64,000 bases of DNA from Hwanghaeella sp964350445 (GTDB taxonomy: Bacteria > Pseudomonadota > Alphaproteobacteria > UBA8366 > Aestuariispiraceae): the NCBI GenBank assembly GCA_964350445.1, contig CAYGKA010000002.1:83926-147925 (forward strand). The letters run 5' to 3'. The notes beneath the pieces are model-generated. The model was not told where the DNA came from. It was given only the letters and a program-made list of their open reading frames with translations, and searched no databases. This document shows, piece after piece, positions 44,420-52,664 of this stretch (position 1 is its first letter; the number at the start of each line of letters is the position of its first letter). The position numbers were made by a program, and so were the translations under genes.

Positions 44420-45480
44420 TCCTGGATACCGGCCGCTTCAAGGTCGGCGAAGATCATCCGACCTATTTCATCGCCGATATTGCCGCCAACCATGACGGCG
44501 ACCTGCAACGCGCGATCGACCTGATCCACTTGTCGGCGGAGGCGGGCGCGAACGCCGCGAAGTTCCAGAACTTCAATGCGCCTACCATCGTCTCGGATTA
44601 CGGTTTCAAGTCCCTGGGCGGCCAACAGTCGCATCAGGCGTCCTGGGAAAAAAGCGTGTTCGAAGTGTATCAGGACGCGTCCATCCCGCTGGATTGGACG
44701 GAGCCCCTGCGGAAGGCCTGCGACGACGCCGGCATCGACTATTTCACCGCGCCCTACGACCTGGAAATCCTGCCCTATCTGTCGAGGCATGTCGCGGCTT
44801 GGAAACTGGGATCGGGCGACATCACCTGGCACGAATCCATCGAATGGATGGCCAAGGACGGCAAGCCGTTTTTCATCGCGACCGGCGCGGCCTCGATGGA
44901 GGAAGTCGAACTGGCGATGGGCGTCGCGTCGGCCCACACCGACCAGCTGTGCCTGATGCAATGCAATACGAACTATACCGGGTCGCTGGAGAACTTCTCC
45001 CATATCGCGCTCAACGTATTGAAGACCTATGCAGAGAAGTTCCCGGGAACGGTTCTCGGTCTGTCGGACCACACGCCGGGTTGCGCAACGGTGCTGGGTG
45101 CGGTCGCGCTTGGTGCGCGGGCGGTCGAGAAACACTTCACCGACAACATCAACCGCGTCGGCCCGGATCACGGTTTCTCGATGGATGCGGCGAGCTGGCG
45201 CGAAATGATGGAGCGCACGCGCGAGTTGGAACTGGCGCTCGGCCCGACGGAAAAGCGGGTGATGGACAACGAAACGGAAACCGTCGTCCTGCAGCGCCGC
45301 GGCATCCGCACGCGCAGCGCCATTCCGGCCGGCACGGTCTTGACCAAGGACATGCTGATCCCGCTTCGCCCCTGCCCGGCGGACGCGCTTCCCCCCTATC
45401 GCGAGGGCGAGATCATCGGCAAAGCGGTTCAGCGCGACATTCCGGAAGGGGATTTCGTACGCCTTGCCGATGTTTCCTGA
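44410..45480 (+). CDS. NeuB-family nonulosonic acid synthase (first of two paralogues)
   Basis: Condenses a 6-carbon amino sugar with PEP to a 9-carbon acid. 356 residues: a NeuB barrel (YFIADIAANHDGDLQRAIDLIHLSAEAGANAAKFQNF, GLSDHTPGCATVLGAVALGARAVEKHFTDN) and a C-terminal SAF/antifreeze-like domain (RSAIPAGTVLTKDMLIPLRP). It differs strongly from the PseI-type paralogue at 55936, so it probably uses another substrate (legionaminic or a less common acid). It lies with a glycosyltransferase, an SpsF-type cytidylyltransferase and an aminotransferase, the set seen in spore-coat and unusual sialic-acid loci. ATG 44410 overlaps pseG. Confidence 0.88.
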   Translation: MSIVLDTGRFKVGEDHPTYFIADIAANHDGDLQRAIDLIHLSAEAGANAAKFQNFNAPTIVSDYGFKSLGGQQSHQASWEKSVFEVYQDASIPLDWTEPLRKACDDAGIDYFTAPYDLEILPYLSRHVAAWKLGSGDITWHESIEWMAKDGKPFFIATGAASMEEVELAMGVASAHTDQLCLMQCNTNYTGSLENFSHIALNVLKTYAEKFPGTVLGLSDHTPGCATVLGAVALGARAVEKHFTDNINRVGPDHGFSMDAASWREMMERTRELELALGPTEKRVMDNETETVVLQRRGIRTRSAIPAGTVLTKDMLIPLRPCPADALPPYREGEIIGKAVQRDIPEGDFVRLADVS

Positions 45481-46156
45481 TTTCCCAGTCATCGTCGTGA
45501 TCCCAGGCTTCAACGAAGCGGAAACGATCGCCGGCGTGGTGCGCGGAGTCCTGCCCTATGCGGCGGCGTTGGTCGTGGATGACGGCTCGTCCGACGGCAC
45601 CGCCGACCAAGCCGAGAAGGCCGGCGCGCATGTCCTGCGCCTGTCCCCGAACCGGGGCTATGAGGGCGCGCTGGATGCCGGTGTTGCGGAGGCGGAACGC
45701 CTGGGTGCGGCCGCCGTCGTCACCTTCGACGCTGACGGCCAGTTCGACCCGAAAGACCTGGAAAAGGTGATCCGACCGATCGCAGAGGGGGACGCGGACC
45801 TGGTTCTGGGGCAAAGACCCGGCGCGGCCCGAATGGGCGAAGCACTGTTCAATATCTATGCCCGTCTGCGCTTCGGCATCGGTGACATCGTCTGCGGGTT
45901 GAAGGGATACAGGATGGACCTGTACCGCCGGCACGGACGGTTCGACGGCGGCAGTTCCATCAACACGGAACTTGCCCTCCATTCGATATTGCGCGGCGCG
46001 CGGGTGAAGACAGTTCCCGTCACGATCCGGGCGCGCGAAACGGGCGCACCGCGATTCGGTACCGGTTTCCGCGCCAACAAGCGCATCCTGAAGGCACTGC
46101 GCCAGGCGATCTGCGCAGATGTGATCATGACCTTCGGCGCGGGCGCCAAATCGTGA
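45470..46156 (+). CDS. Glycosyltransferase family 2, DPM1-like
   Basis: 228-residue GT-A glycosyltransferase with VVIPGFNEAETIAGVVRGVL, VVDDGSSDGTADQAEKAGA and the metal-binding TFDADGQFDPKDLEKVI, closest in feel to dolichol/undecaprenyl-phosphate sugar transferases of the DPM1/YkcC group without membrane tail. It may transfer a sugar to the lipid carrier. ATG 45470 overlaps the NeuB stop by 11 bases; the C-terminus overlaps the next gene by 4 bases. Confidence 0.85.
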   Translation: MFPDFPVIVVIPGFNEAETIAGVVRGVLPYAAALVVDDGSSDGTADQAEKAGAHVLRLSPNRGYEGALDAGVAEAERLGAAAVVTFDADGQFDPKDLEKVIRPIAEGDADLVLGQRPGAARMGEALFNIYARLRFGIGDIVCGLKGYRMDLYRRHGRFDGGSSINTELALHSILRGARVKTVPVTIRARETGAPRFGTGFRANKRILKALRQAICADVIMTFGAGAKS

Positions 46157-46962
46157 AAACAGTCGCCATCGTTCAGGCGCGCATCCGGTCCGAACGGCTG
46201 CCGGGCAAGGTGATGTATGAATTGGGCGGCCGCCCGCTGATCGCTTTCATGCTGGATCGCGTCCGCCGCACGCAGGGGATTGACGAGATCGTCATCGCGA
46301 CCGGCGACGACCCGGCGAATGCGGTCCTGCTCGGCCTGGCCGGGGACCTGGGCGTGACGACATTCCAAGGGTCCGAAAAAGACGTGTTGTCGCGCTTCGC
46401 CGAGGCGGCCCGCGCAACAAACGCGGACCGGGTCGTACGCCTGACGGGCGATTGTCCCTTTTCCGATCCGACGGTGATCACGGCGCTGCTGACCCTGCAG
46501 GAAGAGCAGGGATTGGACTATTGCTGCAACGTTCTGCCGCCGACCTGGCCGGACGGATTGGACGCATCGGTCTTCACCCGCGACGTGTTGGAACAGGCCG
46601 ACAAGGAAGCCTCGCTTCCGTCCGAGCGGGAGCATGTTGTGCCCTGGATGTGGAAACACGGCACCCTGCATGGCGGTGAACGTTTCAAGGCGGCGAATAT
46701 GGCCTGCGCCGAGGACTTGTCCGCCGAGCGCTGGACCATAGACGACCCCGCCGACTATTTGATGTTCCGCGCGCTCTGTTCCGAGCTGGGCGCGGAGAGG
46801 CTGATCGCCGCCGGATGGCGGGAGATCCTGGACGTCATGCGAAACAGCCCCGCCATCGGCCGCATCAATGCGGGGATCGCCCGCGATGCGGGCTTGGCCA
46901 AGAGCCGTGCCGAGGATGCCGCCCTGACGGCGGGAAATTCTTCTAGCGAAAGCAAACCGTAG
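46153..46962 (+). CDS. SpsF-type cytidylyltransferase domain protein
   Basis: 269 residues, beginning IVQARIRSERLPGKVMYELGGRPLIAFMLDRV with the CMP-sugar synthetase-like GT-A fold, VVRLTGDCPFSDP (metal Asp) and REHVVPWMWKHG, as in spore coat polysaccharide protein SpsF. Probably activates or transfers an acid made by the preceding NeuB. GTG 46153 lies inside the previous stop (GTGA overlap). It is one base from the aminotransferase gene, so they form a coupled set. Confidence 0.85.
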   Translation: MKTVAIVQARIRSERLPGKVMYELGGRPLIAFMLDRVRRTQGIDEIVIATGDDPANAVLLGLAGDLGVTTFQGSEKDVLSRFAEAARATNADRVVRLTGDCPFSDPTVITALLTLQEEQGLDYCCNVLPPTWPDGLDASVFTRDVLEQADKEASLPSEREHVVPWMWKHGTLHGGERFKAANMACAEDLSAERWTIDDPADYLMFRALCSELGAERLIAAGWREILDVMRNSPAIGRINAGIARDAGLAKSRAEDAALTAGNSSSESKP

Positions 46963-48270
46963 ATGACCACCGCATCGAACAGATTCACCGACCGTTACCG
47001 CAACTCTCTCGACCTGCTGTCCCGGGCTGAGAAGGCGATCCCCAGCCAGGCCCAGACCTTCTCGAAATCCTGGACCCAGTATCCGCGCGGCGCGGCGCCC
47101 GTGTTCGCAACCCGCGCTGAGAAGGGCTATGTCTGGGACGCCGACGGAAACCGTTATATCGACTGGCCGATGGCGCTGGGTCCGCTGCTGCTGGGACACA
47201 ATCACGCCGCGGTCACCGAGGCCGTGACGAAACAGATGCAGGACGGCATCGCCTTCTCACTTCCTACCACGATCGAACTCGGCCTGGCCGAAAGGCTGAT
47301 CGACTGGTTCCCCTATGCGGAACGCGCCCGGTTCGGGAAGAACGGGTCCGACGCCACCGCCGGCGCGGTCCGCGCCGCGCGCGCCGTCACCGGGCGGGAA
47401 CGGGTTCTTTGCTGCGGCTATCACGGCTGGCAGGATTGGTTCATCGGCACCACAACCCGCGGCGCCGGCGTGCCGGACGCGGTGAAGGAACTGACGACGC
47501 CCTTCCCCTATAACGACCTGCCCGCGCTCAAAACCCTGCTGGAAACCCACAAGGGCGCGGTCGCGGCGATCATCATGGAACCGATGGGGATCATTCCGCC
47601 GGCCCCGGGCTATCTGGAAGGCGTCCGCGCCTTGGCGACCGAGCATGGCGCGGTGCTGATTTTCGACGAATGCTGGACCGGTTTTCGAATCGACCTGCAA
47701 GGGGCCTATGGCAAGTTCGGTGTCGCGCCGGACATGTCGTGTTTCGGCAAAGCGCTGGGCAATGGGGTGCCGATTTCCGTCATCCTGGGCCGGGCCGAGG
47801 TGATGGACGTTTTCGACGAAGTCTTCTTCTCCTTCACCTTCGGCGGCGACATGCTGGGCATCGCGGCGGCCAACGCCGTGCTGACGGTGCTGGAAACCGA
47901 ACCCGTGCTGGACCGCGTGGCGGAAATCGGCACCGGTCTTGTCGATGGGTTCAACGCGGTGGTCGCCGACCGCGGCTTGCAGGACCATATCAACCTGACC
48001 GGCTATCCCGCCCGTCACGTCATGGGCTTCAAGGGGGACGGGCACGACGGATTGCTGCTGAAAAGCCTGTTCCAGCAGGAAGGCAATGCGCGCGGCATCC
48101 TTGCCGCCGGATGGCATGCACCCTCCTACGTCCATACGGAAGAAGACGTGACCATAACGCTCGACGCCTATGCGGCGGCGCTGGACGTCATCCGCGCCGG
48201 GTTGGACAGCGGCGATCTCGCCGACCGTCTGCACGGCGACATGGTCCAGGCCGTCTTCCGGAAGCCGTAA
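46963..48270 (+). CDS. Class III aminotransferase, glutamate-1-semialdehyde aminomutase-like
   Basis: 435-residue PLP enzyme with YVWDADGNRYIDWPMALGPLLLGHNH, FGKNGSDATAGAVRAARA, VLIFDECWTGFRID and PLP Lys263 in SCFGKALGNGVPIS. GSA-aminomutase-like members occur in glycan loci, where they aminate a keto-sugar or sugar acid at a terminal carbon. True haem-pathway function is unlikely given the operon. It could supply the amine that the downstream AAC(3)-like or GNAT enzyme acylates. Confidence 0.88.
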   Translation: MTTASNRFTDRYRNSLDLLSRAEKAIPSQAQTFSKSWTQYPRGAAPVFATRAEKGYVWDADGNRYIDWPMALGPLLLGHNHAAVTEAVTKQMQDGIAFSLPTTIELGLAERLIDWFPYAERARFGKNGSDATAGAVRAARAVTGRERVLCCGYHGWQDWFIGTTTRGAGVPDAVKELTTPFPYNDLPALKTLLETHKGAVAAIIMEPMGIIPPAPGYLEGVRALATEHGAVLIFDECWTGFRIDLQGAYGKFGVAPDMSCFGKALGNGVPISVILGRAEVMDVFDEVFFSFTFGGDMLGIAAANAVLTVLETEPVLDRVAEIGTGLVDGFNAVVADRGLQDHINLTGYPARHVMGFKGDGHDGLLLKSLFQQEGNARGILAAGWHAPSYVHTEEDVTITLDAYAAALDVIRAGLDSGDLADRLHGDMVQAVFRKP

Positions 48271-48274
48271 CGCC

Positions 48275-49060
48275 GTGCCATCCAAACGCACAGGTTATGA
48301 GGATATCCGCACCCATGTGGGCGAGCTTGGAATCGGCCCGGGGGATCGCCTCTGCATTCATTCCAGGCTGCTCAGTTTCGGCCGGGTCGAGGGCGGCCCG
48401 GACACCTTGCTCGCGGCGCTTCGAGACGCGGTCGGTGAGGCTGGGACACTGTGTTTCCCCACCTTCACGATGAACCTGGACGCCAAAACCGTCTATTCGC
48501 GGAAGGAAACCCCACCGCATCTGATGGGGGCACTGTCGCAGATCGCCTACACGCTTCCCGATGCCGTCCGCAGCGGCTGCCCGATGCATTCCTATGCGGC
48601 AATCGGCAAGGACGCCGCCCTGATGATGGACGCCGCCCAAGACCAATCGGTGGGGCCGGGATCGGTCTTCGCGGTGATGCAGGAGAACGGGTTCAAGCTG
48701 CTGCTGCTGGGCTGCAACTTCCATGAAGGCGCGACTCATGTTCACCAAACCGAAGCGATGGCCGGTGTACCCTACCGCGAATGGCTGGACCTTCCCCGCA
48801 AGGTTTTGACGGACGACGGAACCGTGAAGGACATTAAGGTCAGATACTATGCGCGCCGCACGGACATGGCGGTGAAGACGGACCTGTTTCCTTTCGAGCA
48901 TGCCGTCCGGGCCACCCACCCGACCGCCTTCGCGCCGTTGGCCGGCAGCGCCAGGACCAGTTTCATCATGCCGCTCGACAAGTTCGACGCCATCACCAAG
49001 GCGGCTTTGGCGAAGACCCCGTCTATCCTGATCGAGCCCGAAGCAGCGCCCGCCGGATAA
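48275..49060 (+). CDS. AAC(3)-like N-acyltransferase
   Basis: 261-residue protein of the aminoglycoside 3-N-acetyltransferase fold family (HSRLLSFGRVEGGPDTLLAALRDAVGEAGTLCFPTFT, GCNFHEGATHVHQTEAMAGVPYR with the catalytic His). Relatives in polysaccharide loci acylate amino sugars with acetyl or longer acyl groups, so drug resistance should not be assumed. GTG 48275 is 4 bases after the aminotransferase; the next gene starts on its stop codon. It may take its acyl group from the carrier protein encoded at 50573. Confidence 0.82.
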   Translation: MPSKRTGYEDIRTHVGELGIGPGDRLCIHSRLLSFGRVEGGPDTLLAALRDAVGEAGTLCFPTFTMNLDAKTVYSRKETPPHLMGALSQIAYTLPDAVRSGCPMHSYAAIGKDAALMMDAAQDQSVGPGSVFAVMQENGFKLLLLGCNFHEGATHVHQTEAMAGVPYREWLDLPRKVLTDDGTVKDIKVRYYARRTDMAVKTDLFPFEHAVRATHPTAFAPLAGSARTSFIMPLDKFDAITKAALAKTPSILIEPEAAPAG

Positions 49061-50538
49061 TGTCAGACTTGCCCGACCCGTTCGATTTGTTCGCCGCCGC
49101 CGCCGCCCGGCACGGCACCCGGCCGGCCGTCCATGAAAAGGACGGCGACCTTTCCTATACCGACCTGATGGACCGGGTCCGGCGGCTTGCCGCCCAGCTG
49201 GCCCGGTCGGATGACGCCCATCCCCGTGTCGCGATCTTGCTGCCGCAAGGGGCCTGGGCCTACGCCGCCATGTTCGCGAGCCTGATGGCCGGCGGCGTAT
49301 ACGTCCCGCTGAACCTTCAAATGCCGGCGGAGAAGATCAATCGGGTCCTGGACCTGGTCGACCCGCATGTGATCGTCAGTTCGACCGCGACCGAAAGCGG
49401 TTTCGTCGGCTCCGCGCACCAGTCGAAGATTACCCTGGTCGAAGACCTTGCCGAAGACCGGTTGGACGATGCCCGCCCTGCCGGCGACCTCGCCTATGTC
49501 ATTTTCACTTCCGGTTCCACCGGCGACCCGAAAGGGGTGATGATCGGTCGGGACTCGCTGACGCATTATATCCGTTGGGCCCATGACGCCATGGCCGTGA
49601 CGCCGGAGGACCGGTGGTCCCAACACCCCAATATCGCCTTCGACCTTTCGGTCCTGGACATCTATGGCGCGCTCTGCGCCGGCGCCTGTCTTTACCCGAT
49701 GGTGTCCCGGCGCGACCGGCTGATGCCGGCCAAGGCGGTCAAGACCTACGGACTGACCATCTGGAACAGTGTTCCCAGCGTCGTCGATCTGATGAACCAG
49801 GGCGGGCAACTGACGGAGGAAAACCTGGACTCTCTGAGGCTCGCGACGTTCTGCGGCGAACCCTTGCTGGAATCCCATCTGGAAGCGCTGTTCGCGGCCA
49901 AGCCGTCGCTGAACGTCCACAATACCTATGGCCCGACGGAGGCCACCGTCTCCTTCACGCTGCTGAACTTGACGAAGGAGACGTATTCCAGCCATTGCCG
50001 CGCGTCCGTCGCGATCGGGGACGCTATTCCCGGCATGCATCTGCTGCTGTCCGGCAACACCGAAGATGAAGGCGAGATCGTCGCCGCCGGGCCGCAAGTC
50101 GCCCGAGGCTATTGGAAAGATTCGGCCCAGACAGAGGACCGGTTCTTCAAGATCGAGATCGCCGGGCAAAGCATCAACGCCTATCGAACCGGCGACTGGG
50201 GCAAGCGCGTCGACGGGGAGCTGTATTTCGAGAGCAGGATCGACCGGCAAATCAAACGCGCCGGTTTCCGACTGGAACTTGGCGAGATCGAGGCGGCCAT
50301 CCGGTCCGCGGGCGCGCCCGCGACATGCGCCGTGCATGTCGACGGCGAGATCGTCGCCTTCCTGGAAGGCGAAGACCCCGGCTTGTGCGACCGGGTCGCC
50401 GCCCGGATCGGCAACTATCTGCCGGCCTATGCAATCCCTGACCGGTTCGAGTTAATCGCGGCCTTGCCGCGGAACGCGAATGACAAGATCGATGCTGGGG
50501 CCTTGGCAAAGCGCCTGGACCTGCAGGCCGTTTCCTGA
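49060..50538 (+). CDS. AMP-binding adenylation enzyme (DltA/NRPS A-domain-like)
   Basis: 492-residue acyl/aminoacyl adenylate-forming ligase. Core motifs are intact: FTSGSTGDPKGVMIG (A3), NTYGPTEATVSF (A5), YRTGDWGKR (A7), RIDRQIKRAGFRLELGEIE (A8) and a C-terminal Lys in NANDKIDAG (A10). The stand-alone adenylation enzyme followed by a carrier protein resembles DltA-DltC, suggesting loading of an amino or hydroxy acid. The substrate cannot be read with confidence. ATG 49060 overlaps the previous stop by one base; the carrier protein follows after 34 bases. Confidence 0.9.
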   Translation: MSDLPDPFDLFAAAAARHGTRPAVHEKDGDLSYTDLMDRVRRLAAQLARSDDAHPRVAILLPQGAWAYAAMFASLMAGGVYVPLNLQMPAEKINRVLDLVDPHVIVSSTATESGFVGSAHQSKITLVEDLAEDRLDDARPAGDLAYVIFTSGSTGDPKGVMIGRDSLTHYIRWAHDAMAVTPEDRWSQHPNIAFDLSVLDIYGALCAGACLYPMVSRRDRLMPAKAVKTYGLTIWNSVPSVVDLMNQGGQLTEENLDSLRLATFCGEPLLESHLEALFAAKPSLNVHNTYGPTEATVSFTLLNLTKETYSSHCRASVAIGDAIPGMHLLLSGNTEDEGEIVAAGPQVARGYWKDSAQTEDRFFKIEIAGQSINAYRTGDWGKRVDGELYFESRIDRQIKRAGFRLELGEIEAAIRSAGAPATCAVHVDGEIVAFLEGEDPGLCDRVAARIGNYLPAYAIPDRFELIAALPRNANDKIDAGALAKRLDLQAVS

Positions 50539-50572
50539 CCGGCACGGCAGTTCCGTATTTCGGGAGGTTTCC

Positions 50573-50860
50573 ATGACACAAGACACAAAACCACTCTCCG
50601 ACAGTTCGCTATCCGACGTGCTGGACGCGGTCGCGGCCACCGTCAGGAAGGTGTCCGCACCCCGCCCCGTGCCGGCCTGCGACGAAGTGCTGGATGCCGA
50701 TCTGTTCGAAACCGGAATCGTTGATTCGCTGGGATGGATTCGCCTTCTGGACGAGCTTGAGGACATCTATGGCGTGGAGCTGGATATCGAGGCGCTGGAC
50801 GAAAAGGGCGTAACCTCCATGCGGGATATCGCCACGCATCTCGTAGAACTCGGCGACTGA
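50573..50860 (+). CDS. Acyl/peptidyl carrier protein
   Basis: 95-residue acidic helical protein with the phosphopantetheine site DSLG (Ser52) in FETGIVDSLGWIRLLDELEDIYGVELD. ATG 50573 follows GGGAGG ideally. It is placed directly after the adenylation enzyme and before a GNAT acetyltransferase, so it probably carries an activated acid as a thioester for transfer to an amino sugar. Confidence 0.9.
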   Translation: MTQDTKPLSDSSLSDVLDAVAATVRKVSAPRPVPACDEVLDADLFETGIVDSLGWIRLLDELEDIYGVELDIEALDEKGVTSMRDIATHLVELGD

Positions 50861-50866
50861 AACGCC

Positions 50867-51460
50867 ATGCGGCTCCTTGACATCGAAGAAGGATCTGTGG
50901 GCCCGGAGATGCGCCGCGCCGCAACGGAACTGATCGCGCTCTCGCTGCCGGAATTCTACGAGGTCCTGGGTCGATACATCGAGGATCTGCCCGCTGTCGT
51001 CGAGAGCCGACTGGTACAGCGCGGCGGGGAGTTGCAGAACTGCCATGTCCTTTGCGACGGCGACACGACCGCCGGCGTGTTCTGCTGCTACCCGTCGGCG
51101 AATCTGGCCGTGGCGCAAATGACGGACCTTCGGGCGATGCTGCGCCATGTGGAAAAGGACAGGAAGGCCCAGATCCAGGATGAACTGTCGTCCTCGGCTG
51201 GCCACATGTCGCCGGTGCCGACCGATGGGTGCTATTTGTCGCGCTTCGCGGTCGCCGCGCCCTATCGGGGCAAGGGAATCGCGGATAGGTTGATGGCCGG
51301 TTTCAAGGACTTCGCATCCGACAATGCTGCCCTTTACTTGCACGTTAACAAGGACAACGCCCGGGCAATCGCGTTTTATCGCCGCCACGGTTTTGACTTC
51401 ACCGGAGCCGAGACAGACTGCTCGCATCGGACGATGGTGCTGACGACAAACGGACCCTAG
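50867..51460 (+). CDS. GNAT-family N-acetyltransferase
   Basis: 197 residues. The acetyl-CoA-binding stretch YLSRFAVAAPYRGKGIADRLMAGFKDFA (about 122-149) and the C-terminal LHVNKDNARAIAFYRRHGFDF are the GNAT signature. It is a candidate for the missing PseH step (N-acetylation of the PseC product) or for modifying the carrier-bound acid next to it. ATG 50867, 6 bases after the carrier-protein stop. Confidence 0.85.
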   Translation: MRLLDIEEGSVGPEMRRAATELIALSLPEFYEVLGRYIEDLPAVVESRLVQRGGELQNCHVLCDGDTTAGVFCCYPSANLAVAQMTDLRAMLRHVEKDRKAQIQDELSSSAGHMSPVPTDGCYLSRFAVAAPYRGKGIADRLMAGFKDFASDNAALYLHVNKDNARAIAFYRRHGFDFTGAETDCSHRTMVLTTNGP

Positions 51461-51539
51461 CCGCCGACATGGCTGCGATTGAAACCAAGATCTGGCCCTA
51501 CAACTTCAATCCCCAATTCTTTAGAAGAAGGAAATCGAA

Positions 51540-52634
51540 ATGACCCTTAATGTTCTGATCACCTCGGCAGGTGGTGCAGGATCCAATAACCTGACCGAGA
51601 TGGTGCGCAATCGAGTCAGCGGCGGCGTGGAAATCGTAGGAACGCATTACGATCCGTACGAGCTGATCAAATCCGAGGCGGATCATCGCTACATCGTTCC
51701 GCGCGTCAAGGACCGTGCCGACTATCTCGCGGCTCACCAGCGCCTGTTCGACAAACATAAGATCGACGTGCTGATCCCCAATTCGGATTTCGAGGCCGCG
51801 GCTTTCGCCTCCAGCCCCGACCCGCTGACGGTCAAGTCGATCCTGCCGGACGCGAAGATGGTCGATGCGGTGCAGGACAAGTTCATTTTCCACCGAATTC
51901 TGAACGATGCCGGCTGTAACGCGGTCAAGAACGTTCCCGTCTCCGGACCGGACGCTATGGAAGAGGCCATCGCCGCGCTGAACCTGGACCAGGAACTATA
52001 TTGGATTCGCGCCCGCCGCGGGTCCGGGTCGATTGCAGCGACGTGGCTGAAGACCGCGGAGCAGGCGCGAAAGTGGATGTCGCTATGGTACGAATTGCGC
52101 AACGTCCCCGTGACCGACTATGTGATCGCGCCGTTTCTTCCCGGCCGCGATTTCTGCGTTTCGACAATGTGGCAGGACGGCGAGCTTTGCGTCGGCAAGG
52201 CCTATGAGCGGCTGAGCTATATGGGCGGTTCGGCCACTCTTTCCGAAATGGGCTCCGCCCCGAAAACAGCCCGAACGGTTGAAAACCCCGAACCGATCGA
52301 GACCGGCATGGCGGCGGTCCAGGCCGTCTGTGACGCGTTCGGCGTCAAGCCGCACGGCTTCTTCCAAGCCGACCTGAAATGCGATTCGGCCGGCAAGCCT
52401 TTTGTCACGGAAATCAATATCGGGCGGTTCCCGCAGACCATCACGCATTTCGATCTTGTCGGCGAATACAGTTTCGCCGAACTCTACATCAAACTGGCGA
52501 TGGACCCGAAAGCGGAAATGCCGCGCGGTGTGTTCGATTACACAGTGCCGAGCATTATTTCCCGCGGTTACGACATGAAGGTCCAACTTGTTCCGGTGAG
52601 CGAGTTCGAAGACCTGAAGAAAACCATTGCCTAG
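51540..52634 (+). CDS. ATP-grasp enzyme (carbamoyl-phosphate-synthase-like)
   Basis: 364 residues with a pre-ATP-grasp Rossmann start (LNVLITSAGGAGSNNLTEMV), an ATP-grasp middle (YWIRARRGSGSIAATWL, APFLPGRDFCVSTMWQDGE) and metal ligands in FFQADLKCDSAGKPFVTEINIGRFPQT. It would form an amide or other bond by acyl-phosphate chemistry, perhaps joining an amino acid to a sugar acid. ATG 51540 follows AGAAGGAAA. A 24-codon ORF (51469-51543) ends on its start codon. Confidence 0.85.
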   Translation: MTLNVLITSAGGAGSNNLTEMVRNRVSGGVEIVGTHYDPYELIKSEADHRYIVPRVKDRADYLAAHQRLFDKHKIDVLIPNSDFEAAAFASSPDPLTVKSILPDAKMVDAVQDKFIFHRILNDAGCNAVKNVPVSGPDAMEEAIAALNLDQELYWIRARRGSGSIAATWLKTAEQARKWMSLWYELRNVPVTDYVIAPFLPGRDFCVSTMWQDGELCVGKAYERLSYMGGSATLSEMGSAPKTARTVENPEPIETGMAAVQAVCDAFGVKPHGFFQADLKCDSAGKPFVTEINIGRFPQTITHFDLVGEYSFAELYIKLAMDPKAEMPRGVFDYTVPSIISRGYDMKVQLVPVSEFEDLKKTIA

Positions 52635-52664
52635 CAAATCGCTTTTGCCGGCGCGGTGTCTTCC

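Noticed and set aside
48275..49060. Aminoglycoside resistance gene
   Set aside because: The AAC(3) fold is shared by sugar N-acyltransferases, and the gene is locked inside a glycan operon.
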